Shown in pieces: positions 46,351-55,222 of a stretch of 64,000 bases of DNA (position 1 is the first letter of the stretch; every line of letters starts with the position of its first letter). Under the pieces are notes generated by a model. The model searched no databases, was not told the DNA's origin, and saw only the letters and a list, made by a program, of their open reading frames with translations. The stretch is from Pseudarthrobacter sp. C4D7 (GTDB lineage: Bacteria; Actinomycetota; Actinomycetes; Actinomycetales; Micrococcaceae), in assembly GCF_013359725.1 (NCBI RefSeq), contig NZ_JABFMW010000009.1, forward strand, positions 62,001-126,000, read 5' to 3'. The translations under genes and the position numbers were made by a program.

Positions 46351-46632
46351 ATGGAAGCACAAGGCATACGCACCGCCCAGCTCCGCATCGGCGACCAGAT
46401 CGAAGCGTGGCACCGGGGCAGGCTCTTCCACAAAGGCCGGGTGACCGACGTCGTCCCGGCCCTGGAACTTTTCTGGATCCTGGACGCACGGACCGGCGCA
46501 CGCAAGCTGCTGGACCCGGAAGCCCTGGAAATCCGCTACGTGGACCCGGTTCCGGTCACCGTGGACGTGCCGGCAGGGTCTCCGGCCGTGGCCACGCTGA
46601 AAGCCGGGGCCAAGCCCCTCGCCAGCGCCTGA
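46351..46632 (+). CDS. Hypothetical protein, 93 aa
   Basis: I do not recognise a family. The sequence is a small beta-rich domain (IRTAQLRIGDQIEAWHRGRLFHKGRVTDVVPALELFWILDARTGARKLLDPEALEIRYVDP), resembling an SH3-like or YopX-like barrel, followed by a Pro/Ala/Val tail. GGAGG precedes ATG 46351. The gene is convergent with nhaA and 109 bp after the iron ABC operon. Codon use matches its neighbours. Confidence 0.7.
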   Translation: MEAQGIRTAQLRIGDQIEAWHRGRLFHKGRVTDVVPALELFWILDARTGARKLLDPEALEIRYVDPVPVTVDVPAGSPAVATLKAGAKPLASA

Positions 46633-46649
46633 GCCCCGGCACGGGAGTA

Positions 46650-47999
46650 TCAGGAACGCTGCTGGTACACGTCCGGAACACCGTCCTGGTCCGAGTCCAC
46701 CTGTTCCAGTTCCTCGGCGATCCGGTACTGGCGGTTGCGGGTGCGCAAGACGGCCGTGGCCAGCAGGGCGGCAATCAGTGATGCGGCAAGGATTCCCACC
46801 TTGGCATGGTCATCGTGGAGGCTGCCGTTGCCGAAGCTGAGCTCTGCGACCAGCAGGGACACCGTGAATCCGATTCCCGCCAGCAGCGCCACACCGAACA
46901 CGTCGATCCACTTGAAGGAGCTGTCCAGGGTAGCCCTGGTGGCTTTGGTCAGGATCCAGGTGGTGGTGAGGATGCCGATCGGCTTACCCAGTACCAGGCC
47001 CAGGATGATGCCCAGGGCCACCGGATCGGCCAGGGCTGAGCCCAGCCCCTCCCATCCGCCAACGGCCACACCGGCGGAGAAGAACGCGAAGATGGGGACG
47101 GCCACACCGGCGGAAATGGGCCGGAACCGGTGCTCGAAGATTTCGGCGAGCCCCGGCCCGGCTTCGGGCCCGCCGGAGGCCTGCGACCGGATCACGGGAA
47201 CGGCGAAGCCCAGGAGCACACCGGCCACGGTGGCGTGGATGCCCGACGCATGCACCAGGGCCCAGGTCACTGCCCCCAGGGGCAGCAGGATCAGCCAGGC
47301 GGCGGCTGCGTGGCGGCCGAAGAACCGGCGGTACTTCTGTGCCAGGAAGGCGTAGATGGCCAGCGGGATCAGGGCCAGGAGCAGCGGCGTCACCTGGAGG
47401 TCGCTGGAGTAGAAGAACGCGATGATGGTGATGGCGATCAGGTCATCCACCACGGCAAGCGTCAGCAGGAAGATGCGCAAGGCGCTGGGGAGGTGCGAGC
47501 CGATGATGGCCAGGACTGCGACAGCGAAGGCAATGTCCGTTGCCGTGGGAATGGCCCAGCCCCGCAGCGTCTCGGGGCTGGAGAGGTTGACGACGGCGTA
47601 GATCACCGCCGGAACGGCCACGCCGCCCACGGCAGCGGCCACCGGAACGATCGACTTGCTGATCTGGCGGAGGTCGCCGGCCACGAATTCACGCTTGAGC
47701 TCCAGGCCCACCAGGAAGAAGAAGATGGCCAGCAGCCCGTCTGCCGCCCATGCGCCCAGGCTGAGTTCCAGGTGCCAGGGTTCGTAGCCGACCTTGAAGT
47801 CGCGGAGGGCGAAGTAGCTGTCCGACGCCGGCGAGTTGGCCCAGATGAGTGCGATAACTGCGGCTGCGACCAGGAGGGCGCCGCCTACCGTTTCCTTGCG
47901 GAGAATCTCGCCAATGCGGAGCGCTTCCGCGTAGCTGCCCCTCGAAAAGACAGTGGAACCGAAAAACCTGTTCCGGCTGGGCGTGGGCGAAGAGTTCAT
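46650..47999 (-). CDS. nhaA: Na+/H+ antiporter NhaA
   Basis: 449 residues, about 12 helices, NhaA type. [19 protein letters not shown] (helix 1), [24 protein letters not shown] (near residue 90), [18 protein letters not shown] and [22 protein letters not shown], the last carrying the paired Asp that bind Na+, are present, with [13 protein letters not shown] near the C-terminus. It exchanges internal Na+ for external H+. The C-terminal ~35 residues are charged and include [15 protein letters not shown], resembling a Ca-binding-type loop. AAGGA precedes ATG 47999. Confidence 0.95.
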   Translation of the reverse strand: MNSSPTPSRNRFFGSTVFSRGSYAEALRIGEILRKETVGGALLVAAAVIALIWANSPASDSYFALRDFKVGYEPWHLELSLGAWAADGLLAIFFFLVGLELKREFVAGDLRQISKSIVPVAAAVGGVAVPAVIYAVVNLSSPETLRGWAIPTATDIAFAVAVLAIIGSHLPSALRIFLLTLAVVDDLIAITIIAFFYSSDLQVTPLLLALIPLAIYAFLAQKYRRFFGRHAAAAWLILLPLGAVTWALVHASGIHATVAGVLLGFAVPVIRSQASGGPEAGPGLAEIFEHRFRPISAGVAVPIFAFFSAGVAVGGWEGLGSALADPVALGIILGLVLGKPIGILTTTWILTKATRATLDSSFKWIDVFGVALLAGIGFTVSLLVAELSFGNGSLHDDHAKVGILAASLIAALLATAVLRTRNRQYRIAEELEQVDSDQDGVPDVYQQRS

Positions 48000-48230
48000 T
48001 CGGCGTCCTTAAATCCGGGTTCGACAAAACCATGCCGACCAGACTTCCCGGCGCACCTTTGGTCCATTCTACGGGGCGTGGCAGCTGACCGCTAAACGGC
48101 GGCCAGGGGAAATATCAGGTTTTTGTGGGGCAGTTCACAGGAATACCCATCCGCGGCCACCCGTGGCACCGAACCATTAATGTCCCTCATCCGGGGCAAA
48201 CCGTCACACGCATGAGGAGAATGCTTTCCG

Positions 48231-49004
48231 ATGAACAAGACACTTCGATTCCTCGCAGTTCCCACCCTGGCCTTGGGCGCCCTTGCCCTCTCCGGCGGCC
48301 CCGCCTCCGCTGCCGACCACACCTACCAGTCCACGTTGTCCCAGGTCAACGGCAGCTCGGCCTCGGGCACCGTCACCGTGGACGTCACCGGCAACCAGGC
48401 CCACGCCGTCCTGAAGGTTTCCGGCTTGGCCCCGACCTTCAACAATGCCCCGTACCCGCACGTGCAGCACATCCACGGTGGCGCCCAGGGTGCCTGCCCC
48501 GCACCGTCGGCCGACAAGGACGGCGACGGCGTCGTCTCCACCACCGAGGGCGCGCCAAGCTACGGCGGGATCGTGACCACCCTGTCCACCAGCGGTGACA
48601 CCAGCCCCGCTGCGGGCCTGGACCTTAAGGTCGCCGGCCAGGGAGCCAGCTACACAGTCGACCGCACGTTTGACCTCAACGCCGAGACCAAGGCTGCGCT
48701 GGAAGCCGGCACCGCCGTGGTGGTTGTCCACGGGCTGGATCCCGCCACCCTCAGCCCCGCCGGGCAGGCCGCCAAGTCCGACCTTGTTCCGAGCCTCCCG
48801 CTCGCCGCCACTTCCCCCGCCCTGTGCGGCACCTTGACGGCCGGCCAGATGAAGATGCCGGCAGGTGGCGCGGACACGGGTGTAGCCCAGCAGGCCGGCG
48901 GCGTTGATGCCGGCGCCCTCGCCCTGGGCGGAGGCCTGGTCCTGGCAGCAGCTGCCGGTGGGGCCTACGTGGTCCGCCGCCGCGGTTCCGGCTCGGCCGC
49001 CTAA
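48231..49004 (+). CDS. CHRD-like secreted, membrane-tethered protein
   Basis: 257 residues. Signal peptide (residues 1-28, cleavage after ASA), then a beta-rich domain with TYQSTLSQVNGSSASGTVTVDVTG and HVQHIHGGAQGACPAP, and a GVVSTTEGAPSYGGIV loop, matching the CHRD type. A C-terminal hydrophobic helix with RRRGSG tail (residues ~228-257) anchors it. The sequence before the helix lacks a clear LPxTG, yet a class F sortase gene follows at once, so it may be a non-canonical substrate or only a neighbour. GAGGAGA precedes ATG 48231. Confidence 0.78.
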   Translation: MNKTLRFLAVPTLALGALALSGGPASAADHTYQSTLSQVNGSSASGTVTVDVTGNQAHAVLKVSGLAPTFNNAPYPHVQHIHGGAQGACPAPSADKDGDGVVSTTEGAPSYGGIVTTLSTSGDTSPAAGLDLKVAGQGASYTVDRTFDLNAETKAALEAGTAVVVVHGLDPATLSPAGQAAKSDLVPSLPLAATSPALCGTLTAGQMKMPAGGADTGVAQQAGGVDAGALALGGGLVLAAAAGGAYVVRRRGSGSAA

Positions 49005-49026
49005 GTCCGGCTGGCTGGACCAGGTT

Positions 49027-49728
49027 GTGTTCTTCCTGAATTCCGGCAGCCGCGGGAGCCTTCGGGCTCCCGCGGCCGCCGGGCTTTTCCTCCTGCTTAC
49101 CCTGGCAGGCTGCGGCACCCCTTCCGGAACGTCCGACGCCGGCCCTGCACCTTCAGCTTCCACCCCGCCATCGAGCGTCGCGGCGGCACCCACGCCGGGC
49201 GTTCCGTCGCCGTCACCTGCACCCGGCGGCCCGTCGGCGGACGCGGCTCCCGCCGTCGTCGTACCTTCCATGCCCCGGTCCGAACCGGTGGTCCTGGACA
49301 TTCCGTCGATTGGGCTCCGCACCGATTTACTCAGCCTGGGCTTGCGCACAAACGGGTCCCTGGAGGTACCGGAGGACACCGGCAGTGGGGCCCCCGCCGG
49401 CTGGTACAACGGCTCGCCGACTCCGGGCCAGCCCGGCCCGTCGGTCATCCTGGGTCACGTCAATGCCCTCGGCGGCCACAAGGGTGTCTTCGCCGACCTC
49501 CGCAAACTCGCGCCGGGATCCGACGTCAGTGTCACGCGGGCCGACGGCAGCACGGCAACCTTCACAGTGGAACGCGGCGCCCTCTACAGCAAGGACAGTT
49601 TCCCCACGGTAGAGGTCTACGGAAATACGGCAGGCCCTGAACTGAGGCTCATCACCTGCGATGGCTATGACCCCGCCACAGGCCTCTTCGATGACAACTA
49701 CGTTATTTACGCCAAGCTCAAAGCCTGA
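49027..49728 (+). CDS. Class F sortase, lipoprotein-like
   Basis: 233 residues from GTG 49027. A signal sequence with lipobox LAGC, then a Pro/Ser/Ala linker, then the sortase barrel: IPSIGLRTDLLSLGLRTNGSLEVP, GPSVILGHVNALGGHKGVFADL (catalytic His) and ELRLITCDGYDPATGLFDDN (catalytic Cys). The Arg normally found after the Cys is not visible in this copy. It would attach secreted proteins to the wall if active. The signal-peptide codons include the UUCG hairpin at 49050-49075. Confidence 0.82.
   Translation: MFFLNSGSRGSLRAPAAAGLFLLLTLAGCGTPSGTSDAGPAPSASTPPSSVAAAPTPGVPSPSPAPGGPSADAAPAVVVPSMPRSEPVVLDIPSIGLRTDLLSLGLRTNGSLEVPEDTGSGAPAGWYNGSPTPGQPGPSVILGHVNALGGHKGVFADLRKLAPGSDVSVTRADGSTATFTVERGALYSKDSFPTVEVYGNTAGPELRLITCDGYDPATGLFDDNYVIYAKLKA
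49050..49075 (+). terminator. UUCG hairpin between CHRD and sortase
   Basis: CCGCGGGAGCC (49050-49060), TTCG, GGCTCCCGCGG (49065-49075): perfect 11-bp stem with a stable tetraloop, followed after ~9 nt by TTTT. It lies after the CHRD stop codon but inside the predicted sortase signal-peptide codons, so it would attenuate rather than end the transcript. Confidence 0.6.
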
Positions 49729-49780
49729 ACTGACAACTCACAACCGGCCGCCACACCAGGACGGCAAGGATGGATAAGCC

Positions 49781-50398
49781 ATGAAGAACCGCATTCCCCT
49801 GCTGGTGCCACTGGCACTGTCCCTGCTCCTCTCCGGTTGTGCCGCAGCGGCGGGATCAACGGGGCCCTCCGCTCCGGCTGGGCCTCCTGCCTCCACGGGA
49901 CCGGCTGCGGGCGCACATGCCAGCCACCACGGCAGCGCCACTGCCTCCCCGCCAGCAAGCACCGCAGGTCCCAGCGAAGCCGCCAAGATGGTGTGTGGAG
50001 ACCAGCCGATGGACAGGCTGACCACCATCCTGTCGCTGAGCCAGAAGCCGCATACGGTCAGCAACTGGGCCAACAGCACCTTCACCTGCACCTACCACCT
50101 GGCTGAGGGCGCGCTGACAATTTCAGTGCAGGAAGCTCCTGACCAGGCGAAGGCGCGGACATACTTTGATGCGATGCAGGCACTCGCCACCGATGCCACC
50201 CCTATTGAGGGTCTGGCCAACCTGGGTTTCCCCGCCTACGAAACCGCGGGGTCAGCCGTCTTCCAAAAAGACAACTTTGTGCTGCAGGTGGACGCGTCCG
50301 CGCTTCCGCCCACCATGGGGCCCAATGCGATCAGTCACAACGAACTGGCCTACCAGTTGTCCACCACCATCCTGGCGTGTTGGGTGGAGCACCACTAG
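49781..50398 (+). CDS. Lipoprotein of unknown function, 205 aa
   Basis: Signal peptide with lipobox LSGC at residues ~17-20, then a Gly/Ala/Ser/His-rich linker and a globular part (VCGDQPMDRLTTILSLSQKPHTVSNWANSTFTCTYHLAEGALTISVQEAPD) with two disulfide-ready Cys. The pattern resembles DUF3558-like actinobacterial lipoproteins but I cannot assign the family. Its TAG stop shares the CTAG palindrome with the stop of the convergent PAS/ANTAR gene. It is 52 bp downstream of the sortase gene. Confidence 0.75.
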   Translation: MKNRIPLLVPLALSLLLSGCAAAAGSTGPSAPAGPPASTGPAAGAHASHHGSATASPPASTAGPSEAAKMVCGDQPMDRLTTILSLSQKPHTVSNWANSTFTCTYHLAEGALTISVQEAPDQAKARTYFDAMQALATDATPIEGLANLGFPAYETAGSAVFQKDNFVLQVDASALPPTMGPNAISHNELAYQLSTTILACWVEHH

Positions 50399-51075
50399 CC
50401 TGCGCGGCGGCCTCCGGCGTGGTTCGGCCGCCCGTGCACCTGGATGGCCCGCACAGCGCGGTCAAGGTAGTTTCGCGCTTCGGGGGAATTGGCAAGCTGC
50501 ACCAGCTCAGCCGCCACCGCCACGAGTTTGACGTTCCGGTGGCTGCTGGTGCTCACCAGCATCTGGAACGCGTCATCGGAACCAAGTTTCAGCTGTCCCA
50601 TGAGGATGCCCCGCGCCTGGTCAATTACCGTCCGGGTTGCCGTGGCGCCGGCCACCGCTTCCCGCGCGCTTTCTTCAGTTTCGCGCTGCAGTGTCCGGCT
50701 GAGGTCCACCATCACGCCTTCGAGCGCAGTCACCGCCCCGTCCGCTCCGAGGATCGCCTCACCCGAGGTCAGCACGCGCCGGGTCCTGCCATGGGCGTCC
50801 ACCAGCCGGTGGTAGAGGCAGAAGAACCCGCCGGTGGCGGATACCTGCGCCACGATTTCCCTGCACCGCTCCCGGTCATCGGGGTGTTTGTGAGCGAAGA
50901 CAAGTTCCATGGTGGGGACAACTTCGCCGCGGTGGTAACCGTGCAGCCGGTACATTCCGTCTGACCATTGGAAGGTGGGGCCCGCCGGCGAGATGTCCAC
51001 CCTGAAGATGCCCGCGTCACTTTCGCTGTCCCCCAGGGCACTGGAATACGTGTACAGGTCGCTAAGCTCCGTCAC
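50395..51075 (-). CDS. PAS and ANTAR domain regulator
   Basis: 226 residues from GTG 51075, with GGGAGGCGG upstream. A PAS-type sensor spans ~20-130 (GIFRVDISPAGPTFQWSDGMYRLHGYHRGEVVPTMELVFAHKHPDDRER, including the W..G..LHG and P.D motifs) and an ANTAR RNA-binding bundle spans ~140-195 (ATRTVIDQARGILMGQLKLGSDDAFQMLVSTSSHRNVKLVAVAAELV). ANTAR proteins prevent transcription termination by binding paired hexaloop stems. Together they suggest a light/redox/metabolite-responsive antiterminator. It is divergent from the copper operon. Confidence 0.88.
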   Translation of the reverse strand: MTELSDLYTYSSALGDSESDAGIFRVDISPAGPTFQWSDGMYRLHGYHRGEVVPTMELVFAHKHPDDRERCREIVAQVSATGGFFCLYHRLVDAHGRTRRVLTSGEAILGADGAVTALEGVMVDLSRTLQRETEESAREAVAGATATRTVIDQARGILMGQLKLGSDDAFQMLVSTSSHRNVKLVAVAAELVQLANSPEARNYLDRAVRAIQVHGRPNHAGGRRAG

Positions 51076-51210
51076 CGATCCGCCTCCCGCGCAGAAGCCA
51101 GCCCCCAGCGGGCAGGCCCAGTCCTCGCTCCTTCCAGTATGGCCGCCCGCGGCACCAGAAGGTAGAGCGGGAGGTCCCATGGCAGTCCCCGGGAAAATAC
51201 TGTAGGGCAC

Positions 51211-51239
51211 TTGACTGATATACCCCCTAGGGGTATTGT
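51211..51239 (+). promoter_or_regulatory. Copper-operon promoter with CsoR-type operator
   Basis: TTGACT (51211-51216), 17 nt, TATTGT (51234-51239). The spacer holds ATACCCC-CTA-GGGGTAT (51220-51236). Same geometry as the two CstR sites in the sulfur locus. Confidence 0.8.
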
Positions 51240-51345
51240 GGCGGTGTTGTCAGTGAAGTGGTATGTCCCGGCCGGTGCCCGCACCCGCCTTTCACAGCCG
51301 TTCAACCCCAGCGCCCCGTGATTCCCTCAACGGATTGGAACTGAC

Positions 51346-51702
51346 ATGAACATCGGAAACCGGCTCCAGCTCCCGCTCGCATCCTCCGGCTGCAGCTGCT
51401 GCGCCCCCGCCGGGGCAGCTGAGCAGCCCCACGCCCCCGCTGCACCTGCCAGGCAGGACTTTCCCGCCGCCGTCGTACCCGCCGGCGCTGCTGCCACCAC
51501 GCAGCGTACTTTCGCCGTGGAGGGCATGACCTGCGGACACTGCGTCCGGACCGTCGAAGCGGCCGTGTCCGCCGTCGCCGGCGTGGCAGCCGCCGCCGTT
51601 GACCTGGTGCCCGGCGGCCGCTCCCGTCTGGCGGTCACCGGCGTGACCCCCGCAGCCGAGATCCGACAGGCCGTGGCATCGGCCGGCTACGTGCTGGCCT
51701 GA
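51346..51702 (+). CDS. Copper chaperone with HMA domain (CopZ-like)
   Basis: 118 residues. The C-terminal heavy-metal-associated domain contains GMTC63-G-H-C66 and the ferredoxin-like fold (TFAVEGMTCGHCVRTVEAAVSAVAGVAAAAVDLVPGGRSRLAVTG). The N-terminal ~50 residues hold a second metal-binding cluster, C16-S-C18-C19, in a Pro/Ala linker, unusual for CopZ. It delivers Cu(I) to the ATPase 80 bp downstream. First gene of the CsoR-type controlled operon. Confidence 0.88.
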   Translation: MNIGNRLQLPLASSGCSCCAPAGAAEQPHAPAAPARQDFPAAVVPAGAAATTQRTFAVEGMTCGHCVRTVEAAVSAVAGVAAAAVDLVPGGRSRLAVTGVTPAAEIRQAVASAGYVLA

Positions 51703-51783
51703 ACCGGCCGGGCCCAGGCACACCCCCACTATTCCGCAGGCTCCAGACCATGCCCGGGCAGCGATTGCCTCCAAGGAGGACCC

Positions 51784-53916
51784 ATGCAGGACCACCAGCA
51801 CATGCAGCATTCCCACGGTTCCCACGATCACCACGAACCGCCCGCCGGGACGCTGACAGCGCCGCCGGCGCATAATGCCGGCCACGCGCAGCACCACGCC
51901 CACGACGACGACCACGCCGTCCACACCCACGGCCAGCACGCCGGGCACAGCACGGCCATGTTCAAGAACAGGTTCTGGCTGACCCTGGCCCTCGCTGTCC
52001 CCGTGGTCTACTTCAGCCCCATGATGGGCCACCTCCTGGGCTACATGCCGCCGGAGTTCCCCGGTTCTGCCTGGATACCGCCGGTCCTGGGCACGGTGAT
52101 CTTCCTGTACGGCGGCCAGCCGTTCCTCAAGGGCGGCCTGCAGGAGCTCAAAGACCGCGCACCCGGAATGATGCTGCTGATCGGCATGGCCATCACTGTG
52201 GCCTTCGCCGCGTCCTGGGTCACCAGCCTGGGGATTGGCGGCTTCGACCTGGACTTCTGGTGGGAGCTGGCCCTCCTGATGGCCATCATGCTGCTGGGCC
52301 ACTGGATCGAGATGCGTGCCCTGGGATCCGCGCAGGGTGCCCTCGATGCCCTGGCCGCCCTGCTGCCGGACGAGGCCGAACGCATCACGGACACCGGCAC
52401 CGAGACCGTTCCGGTATCCGAGCTCAGCCCGGGCGACCTGGTACTGGTCCGCCCCGGCGCCCGCATGCCGGCCGACGGCAGCGTGGTGGACGGCCAGGCC
52501 GAGTTCGACGAGTCCATGATCACCGGCGAGTCCAAAACGGTGGCCCGCAGTGCCGGGGACACCGTGGTGGCCGGAACCGTGGCCACGGACAGCAGCGTCC
52601 GCGTCCGCATCACGGCCGTGGGGGACCAAACCGCCCTGGCCGGGATCCAGCGGCTGGTGGAGGAAGCCCAGGCCTCGTCCTCCCGCGCACAGGCCCTCGC
52701 GGACCGCGCCGCGGCGTTCCTCTTCTACTTCGCCGCCGGCGCCGGTGTCCTGACCTTCATCGTGTGGACGCTGCTGGGCAGCGTTCCGGAGGCCGTCACC
52801 CGCACCGTCACCGTGCTGGTGATCGCCTGCCCGCACGCCCTTGGCCTGGCCATCCCGCTGGTGATTGCCATCTCCACCGAACAGGCGGCACGCGCCGGAG
52901 TGCTGATCAAGAACCGGATGGCCCTGGAGCGCATGCGCACCATCGACGTGGTCCTGTTCGACAAGACCGGCACCCTCACCACCGGCGAGCCGGAACTGAA
53001 GGATGTCGCTGTAGCCGGCGGAACGGATGCGGATGCCGTATTGGCCCTCGCCGCTGCGGTTGAATCCGACAGCGAGCACCCGGTGGCGCGCGCCATCGTG
53101 CGGGCCGCCAAGGAACGCAAACTGCCGCTGCCGGCAGCCACCGGTTTCACCGCACTGACCGGCCGCGGCGTCCGGGCCAGCGTGGACGGACGTACGGTGC
53201 ACGTCGGCGGGCCGGCGCTCCTGCGTGAGCTGGGCGTCGTCGAGCCTGACGCTTTGGCTGTCAGCACGCGCACGTGGATGGACCGTGGCGCCGCCGTGCT
53301 GCACGTGGTCGACGACGGCAAGGTCCTGGGTGCCGTGAGCATGGAGGATGCGGTGCGGCCGGAGTCGCGCCAGGCCGTGGCGGCCCTGCAGCACCGCGGC
53401 ATCAAGGTGGCCATGGTGACCGGCGATGCCCACCAGGTGGCGCAGGCCGTCGCGGCGGACCTGGATATCGACGAGGTGTTCGCCGAGGTCCTGCCCGCCG
53501 ACAAGGATAAGAAGGTGGCCGAGTTGCAGGGCCGCGGGCTGAAGGTGGCCATGGTGGGCGACGGCGTCAACGACTCCCCTGCCCTGGCACGGGCCGAGGT
53601 GGGCATCGCCATCGGCGCCGGAACCGACGTGGCCGTGGAATCCGCGGGCGTGGTGCTGGCCGGAAACGATCCCCGTGCCGTTCTGTCCATGGTGGAGCTG
53701 TCCCGCGCCAGCTACCGGAAGATGTGGCAGAACCTGGTGTGGGCCACCGGATACAACGTCCTGTCCGTGCCGCTGGCCGCCGGCGTCCTGGCCTTCGCCG
53801 GGGTGGTTCTCTCCCCCGCGGCCGGCGCGGTGCTGATGTCCGCGTCCACCGTGGTGGTGGCCCTGAACGCCCAGCTGCTGCGGCGCCTGAAACTGAATCC
53901 CTCAGAGGCACGTTGA
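51784..53916 (+). CDS. copB: Copper-translocating P-type ATPase, CopB (P1B-3) type
   Basis: 710 residues. A His-rich cytoplasmic arm (HQHMQHSHGSHDHHEP) replaces the CXXC domains of CopA. Membrane motif C349-P-H351 and MSASTVVVALN near the C-terminus are the P1B-3 signature, associated with Cu(II)/Ag export. FDKTGTLTTG gives the phosphorylated D393; TGES (MITGES) and GDGVNDSPALA (hinge) are intact, as is ENMP-like HPVARAIV. AGGAGG precedes ATG 51784. A Cu(II)-exporting partner for the CopZ chaperone is expected. Confidence 0.92.
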   Translation: MQDHQHMQHSHGSHDHHEPPAGTLTAPPAHNAGHAQHHAHDDDHAVHTHGQHAGHSTAMFKNRFWLTLALAVPVVYFSPMMGHLLGYMPPEFPGSAWIPPVLGTVIFLYGGQPFLKGGLQELKDRAPGMMLLIGMAITVAFAASWVTSLGIGGFDLDFWWELALLMAIMLLGHWIEMRALGSAQGALDALAALLPDEAERITDTGTETVPVSELSPGDLVLVRPGARMPADGSVVDGQAEFDESMITGESKTVARSAGDTVVAGTVATDSSVRVRITAVGDQTALAGIQRLVEEAQASSSRAQALADRAAAFLFYFAAGAGVLTFIVWTLLGSVPEAVTRTVTVLVIACPHALGLAIPLVIAISTEQAARAGVLIKNRMALERMRTIDVVLFDKTGTLTTGEPELKDVAVAGGTDADAVLALAAAVESDSEHPVARAIVRAAKERKLPLPAATGFTALTGRGVRASVDGRTVHVGGPALLRELGVVEPDALAVSTRTWMDRGAAVLHVVDDGKVLGAVSMEDAVRPESRQAVAALQHRGIKVAMVTGDAHQVAQAVAADLDIDEVFAEVLPADKDKKVAELQGRGLKVAMVGDGVNDSPALARAEVGIAIGAGTDVAVESAGVVLAGNDPRAVLSMVELSRASYRKMWQNLVWATGYNVLSVPLAAGVLAFAGVVLSPAAGAVLMSASTVVVALNAQLLRRLKLNPSEAR

Positions 53917-53948
53917 GTACTGCAGACCGCATGGAAGGGGGGACCGCC

Positions 53949-54389
53949 ATGACCACCCGCGCCGTGGCGTCCCTCTTCCGCCTTGCCTGGCTGTTCGCAG
54001 CCGCCCTGGCCGTTATCGCAGGGCTGCTGGGCATGCACGTGCTGACGGCGGGGCACGCCTCGCACGGCGGAGCCCCTCACGGGCCGGCCCAAGCCGCCAT
54101 GTCGCAGAGCGCCATTCCGCACGCTGCAGCCGGGCATGGCGGCCACGCACTGCACGCCTCCGCGCTGGACACCCCGGCTTCGGCGGCCTGCGGTGGTTCC
54201 TGCCCAGGGGCACAGGAATCGGGGGCGCCCTGCATCCCGTCGGCGCCCAGCGGCCCGGTCTCCGTGACCCCGCCGCAGGCGACCCTGGCCGTCCTGCCGC
54301 TCCTGCCGGCAGCCTCCGGCGCCGGGTCCGGCTACGGCTACCTGCCGCCAAGCCCCACCCCCTGCGAGCTGTCCATCAGCCGGACGTAA
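53949..54389 (+). CDS. DUF6153-like membrane-tethered His-rich protein
   Basis: 146 residues from ATG 53949 (AAGGGGGG upstream). One N-terminal helix (LAWLFAAALAVIAGLLGMHVL) then an extracytoplasmic His/Gly/Ala-rich region with GHASHGGAPHG, AAAGHGGHALH and Cys pairs (ACGGSC, GAPC). It resembles DUF6153 proteins that accompany copper operons. His and Cys spacing would fit periplasmic copper binding. It overlaps no gene and lies 32 bp after copB. Confidence 0.72.
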   Translation: MTTRAVASLFRLAWLFAAALAVIAGLLGMHVLTAGHASHGGAPHGPAQAAMSQSAIPHAAAGHGGHALHASALDTPASAACGGSCPGAQESGAPCIPSAPSGPVSVTPPQATLAVLPLLPAASGAGSGYGYLPPSPTPCELSISRT

Positions 54390-54444
54390 ACCGGACTGCG
54401 CCTCCCATCACGGCCCAGTTCCACGACCTCCCTGAAGGACAACC

Positions 54445-55080
54445 ATGAACACCACTTTTAAGACCCTTTCCATTGCTGCTGCCCTGGCGGCTTCCCTCGG
54501 CCTCGCCGGATGCGCCGCCAACGCCGGTTCCGGCAACAGCATGCCCATGGACCACGGCAGCTCCGGCGCCATGTCCAGCACTATGCCAAGCGCCAGCAGC
54601 ATGATGCCCAGCGCCGGCGCCGACCACAACCAGGCGGACGTCAGGTTTGCCCAGATGATGATCCCGCACCACTCGCAGGCGGTGGAGATGAGCGACATCA
54701 TCCTGGCCAAGTCCGGTGTGCCGGCGGAGGTGACCGCGCTTGCCACCAAGATCAAGGCGGCGCAGGCACCGGAAATCGAGCAAATGACCGGCTGGCTGAA
54801 GGGCTGGAACGTTCCCACCGCCATGACCGACCACTCCGGGCACGGCATGACCGGCATGGTGGATGACGCCGGCATCGACAAGCTCAAGTCCGCCACCGGG
54901 ACCGACGCCGCGAAGCTGTTCCTTGAGCAGATGATCGGCCACCACGAGGGCGCCATCGACATGGCCCAACAGGAGATCAGCGCCGGTAACTCTCCCGAAG
55001 CGGTGAAGCTGGGCCACGATATTGTTGACGCCCAGCAGGCGGAGATTACGCAGATGAAGCAGCTATTGGCCTCGCTGTAG
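54445..55080 (+). CDS. DUF305 lipoprotein (copper-linked)
   Basis: 211 residues. Lipobox LAGC, a Met/Ser/Gly linker (GNSMPMDHGSSGAMSSTMPS), then DUF305: FAQMMIPHHSQAVEMSDIIL (first HH motif), MTGWLKGWN and LEQMIGHHEGAIDMAQQEI (second HH). DUF305 proteins are ferritin-like four-helix bundles common in copper loci and may bind metal at the paired His. Good site GAAGGA before ATG 54445. Last gene of the copper operon, on the outer face of the membrane. Confidence 0.9.
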   Translation: MNTTFKTLSIAAALAASLGLAGCAANAGSGNSMPMDHGSSGAMSSTMPSASSMMPSAGADHNQADVRFAQMMIPHHSQAVEMSDIILAKSGVPAEVTALATKIKAAQAPEIEQMTGWLKGWNVPTAMTDHSGHGMTGMVDDAGIDKLKSATGTDAAKLFLEQMIGHHEGAIDMAQQEISAGNSPEAVKLGHDIVDAQQAEITQMKQLLASL

Positions 55081-55222
55081 CCGCACGTCCCCGGACCAGC
55101 GGATAGAGGCGGCGCGGCGGCGGTCCCGGGCCTGGGAAGGCTGCCGCCGCGACGCTGCGTGTTAAGTTGAAAGCCACGGGCCGGATCGGGCCTGGCACCA
55201 GCTGGGAAAAGAGATCATCTCC

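Noticed and set aside
51292..53433. 713-codon minus-strand open frame opposite copB
   Set aside because: It lacks any motif and ribosome site, and copB has the complete P-type ATPase motif set on the other strand.
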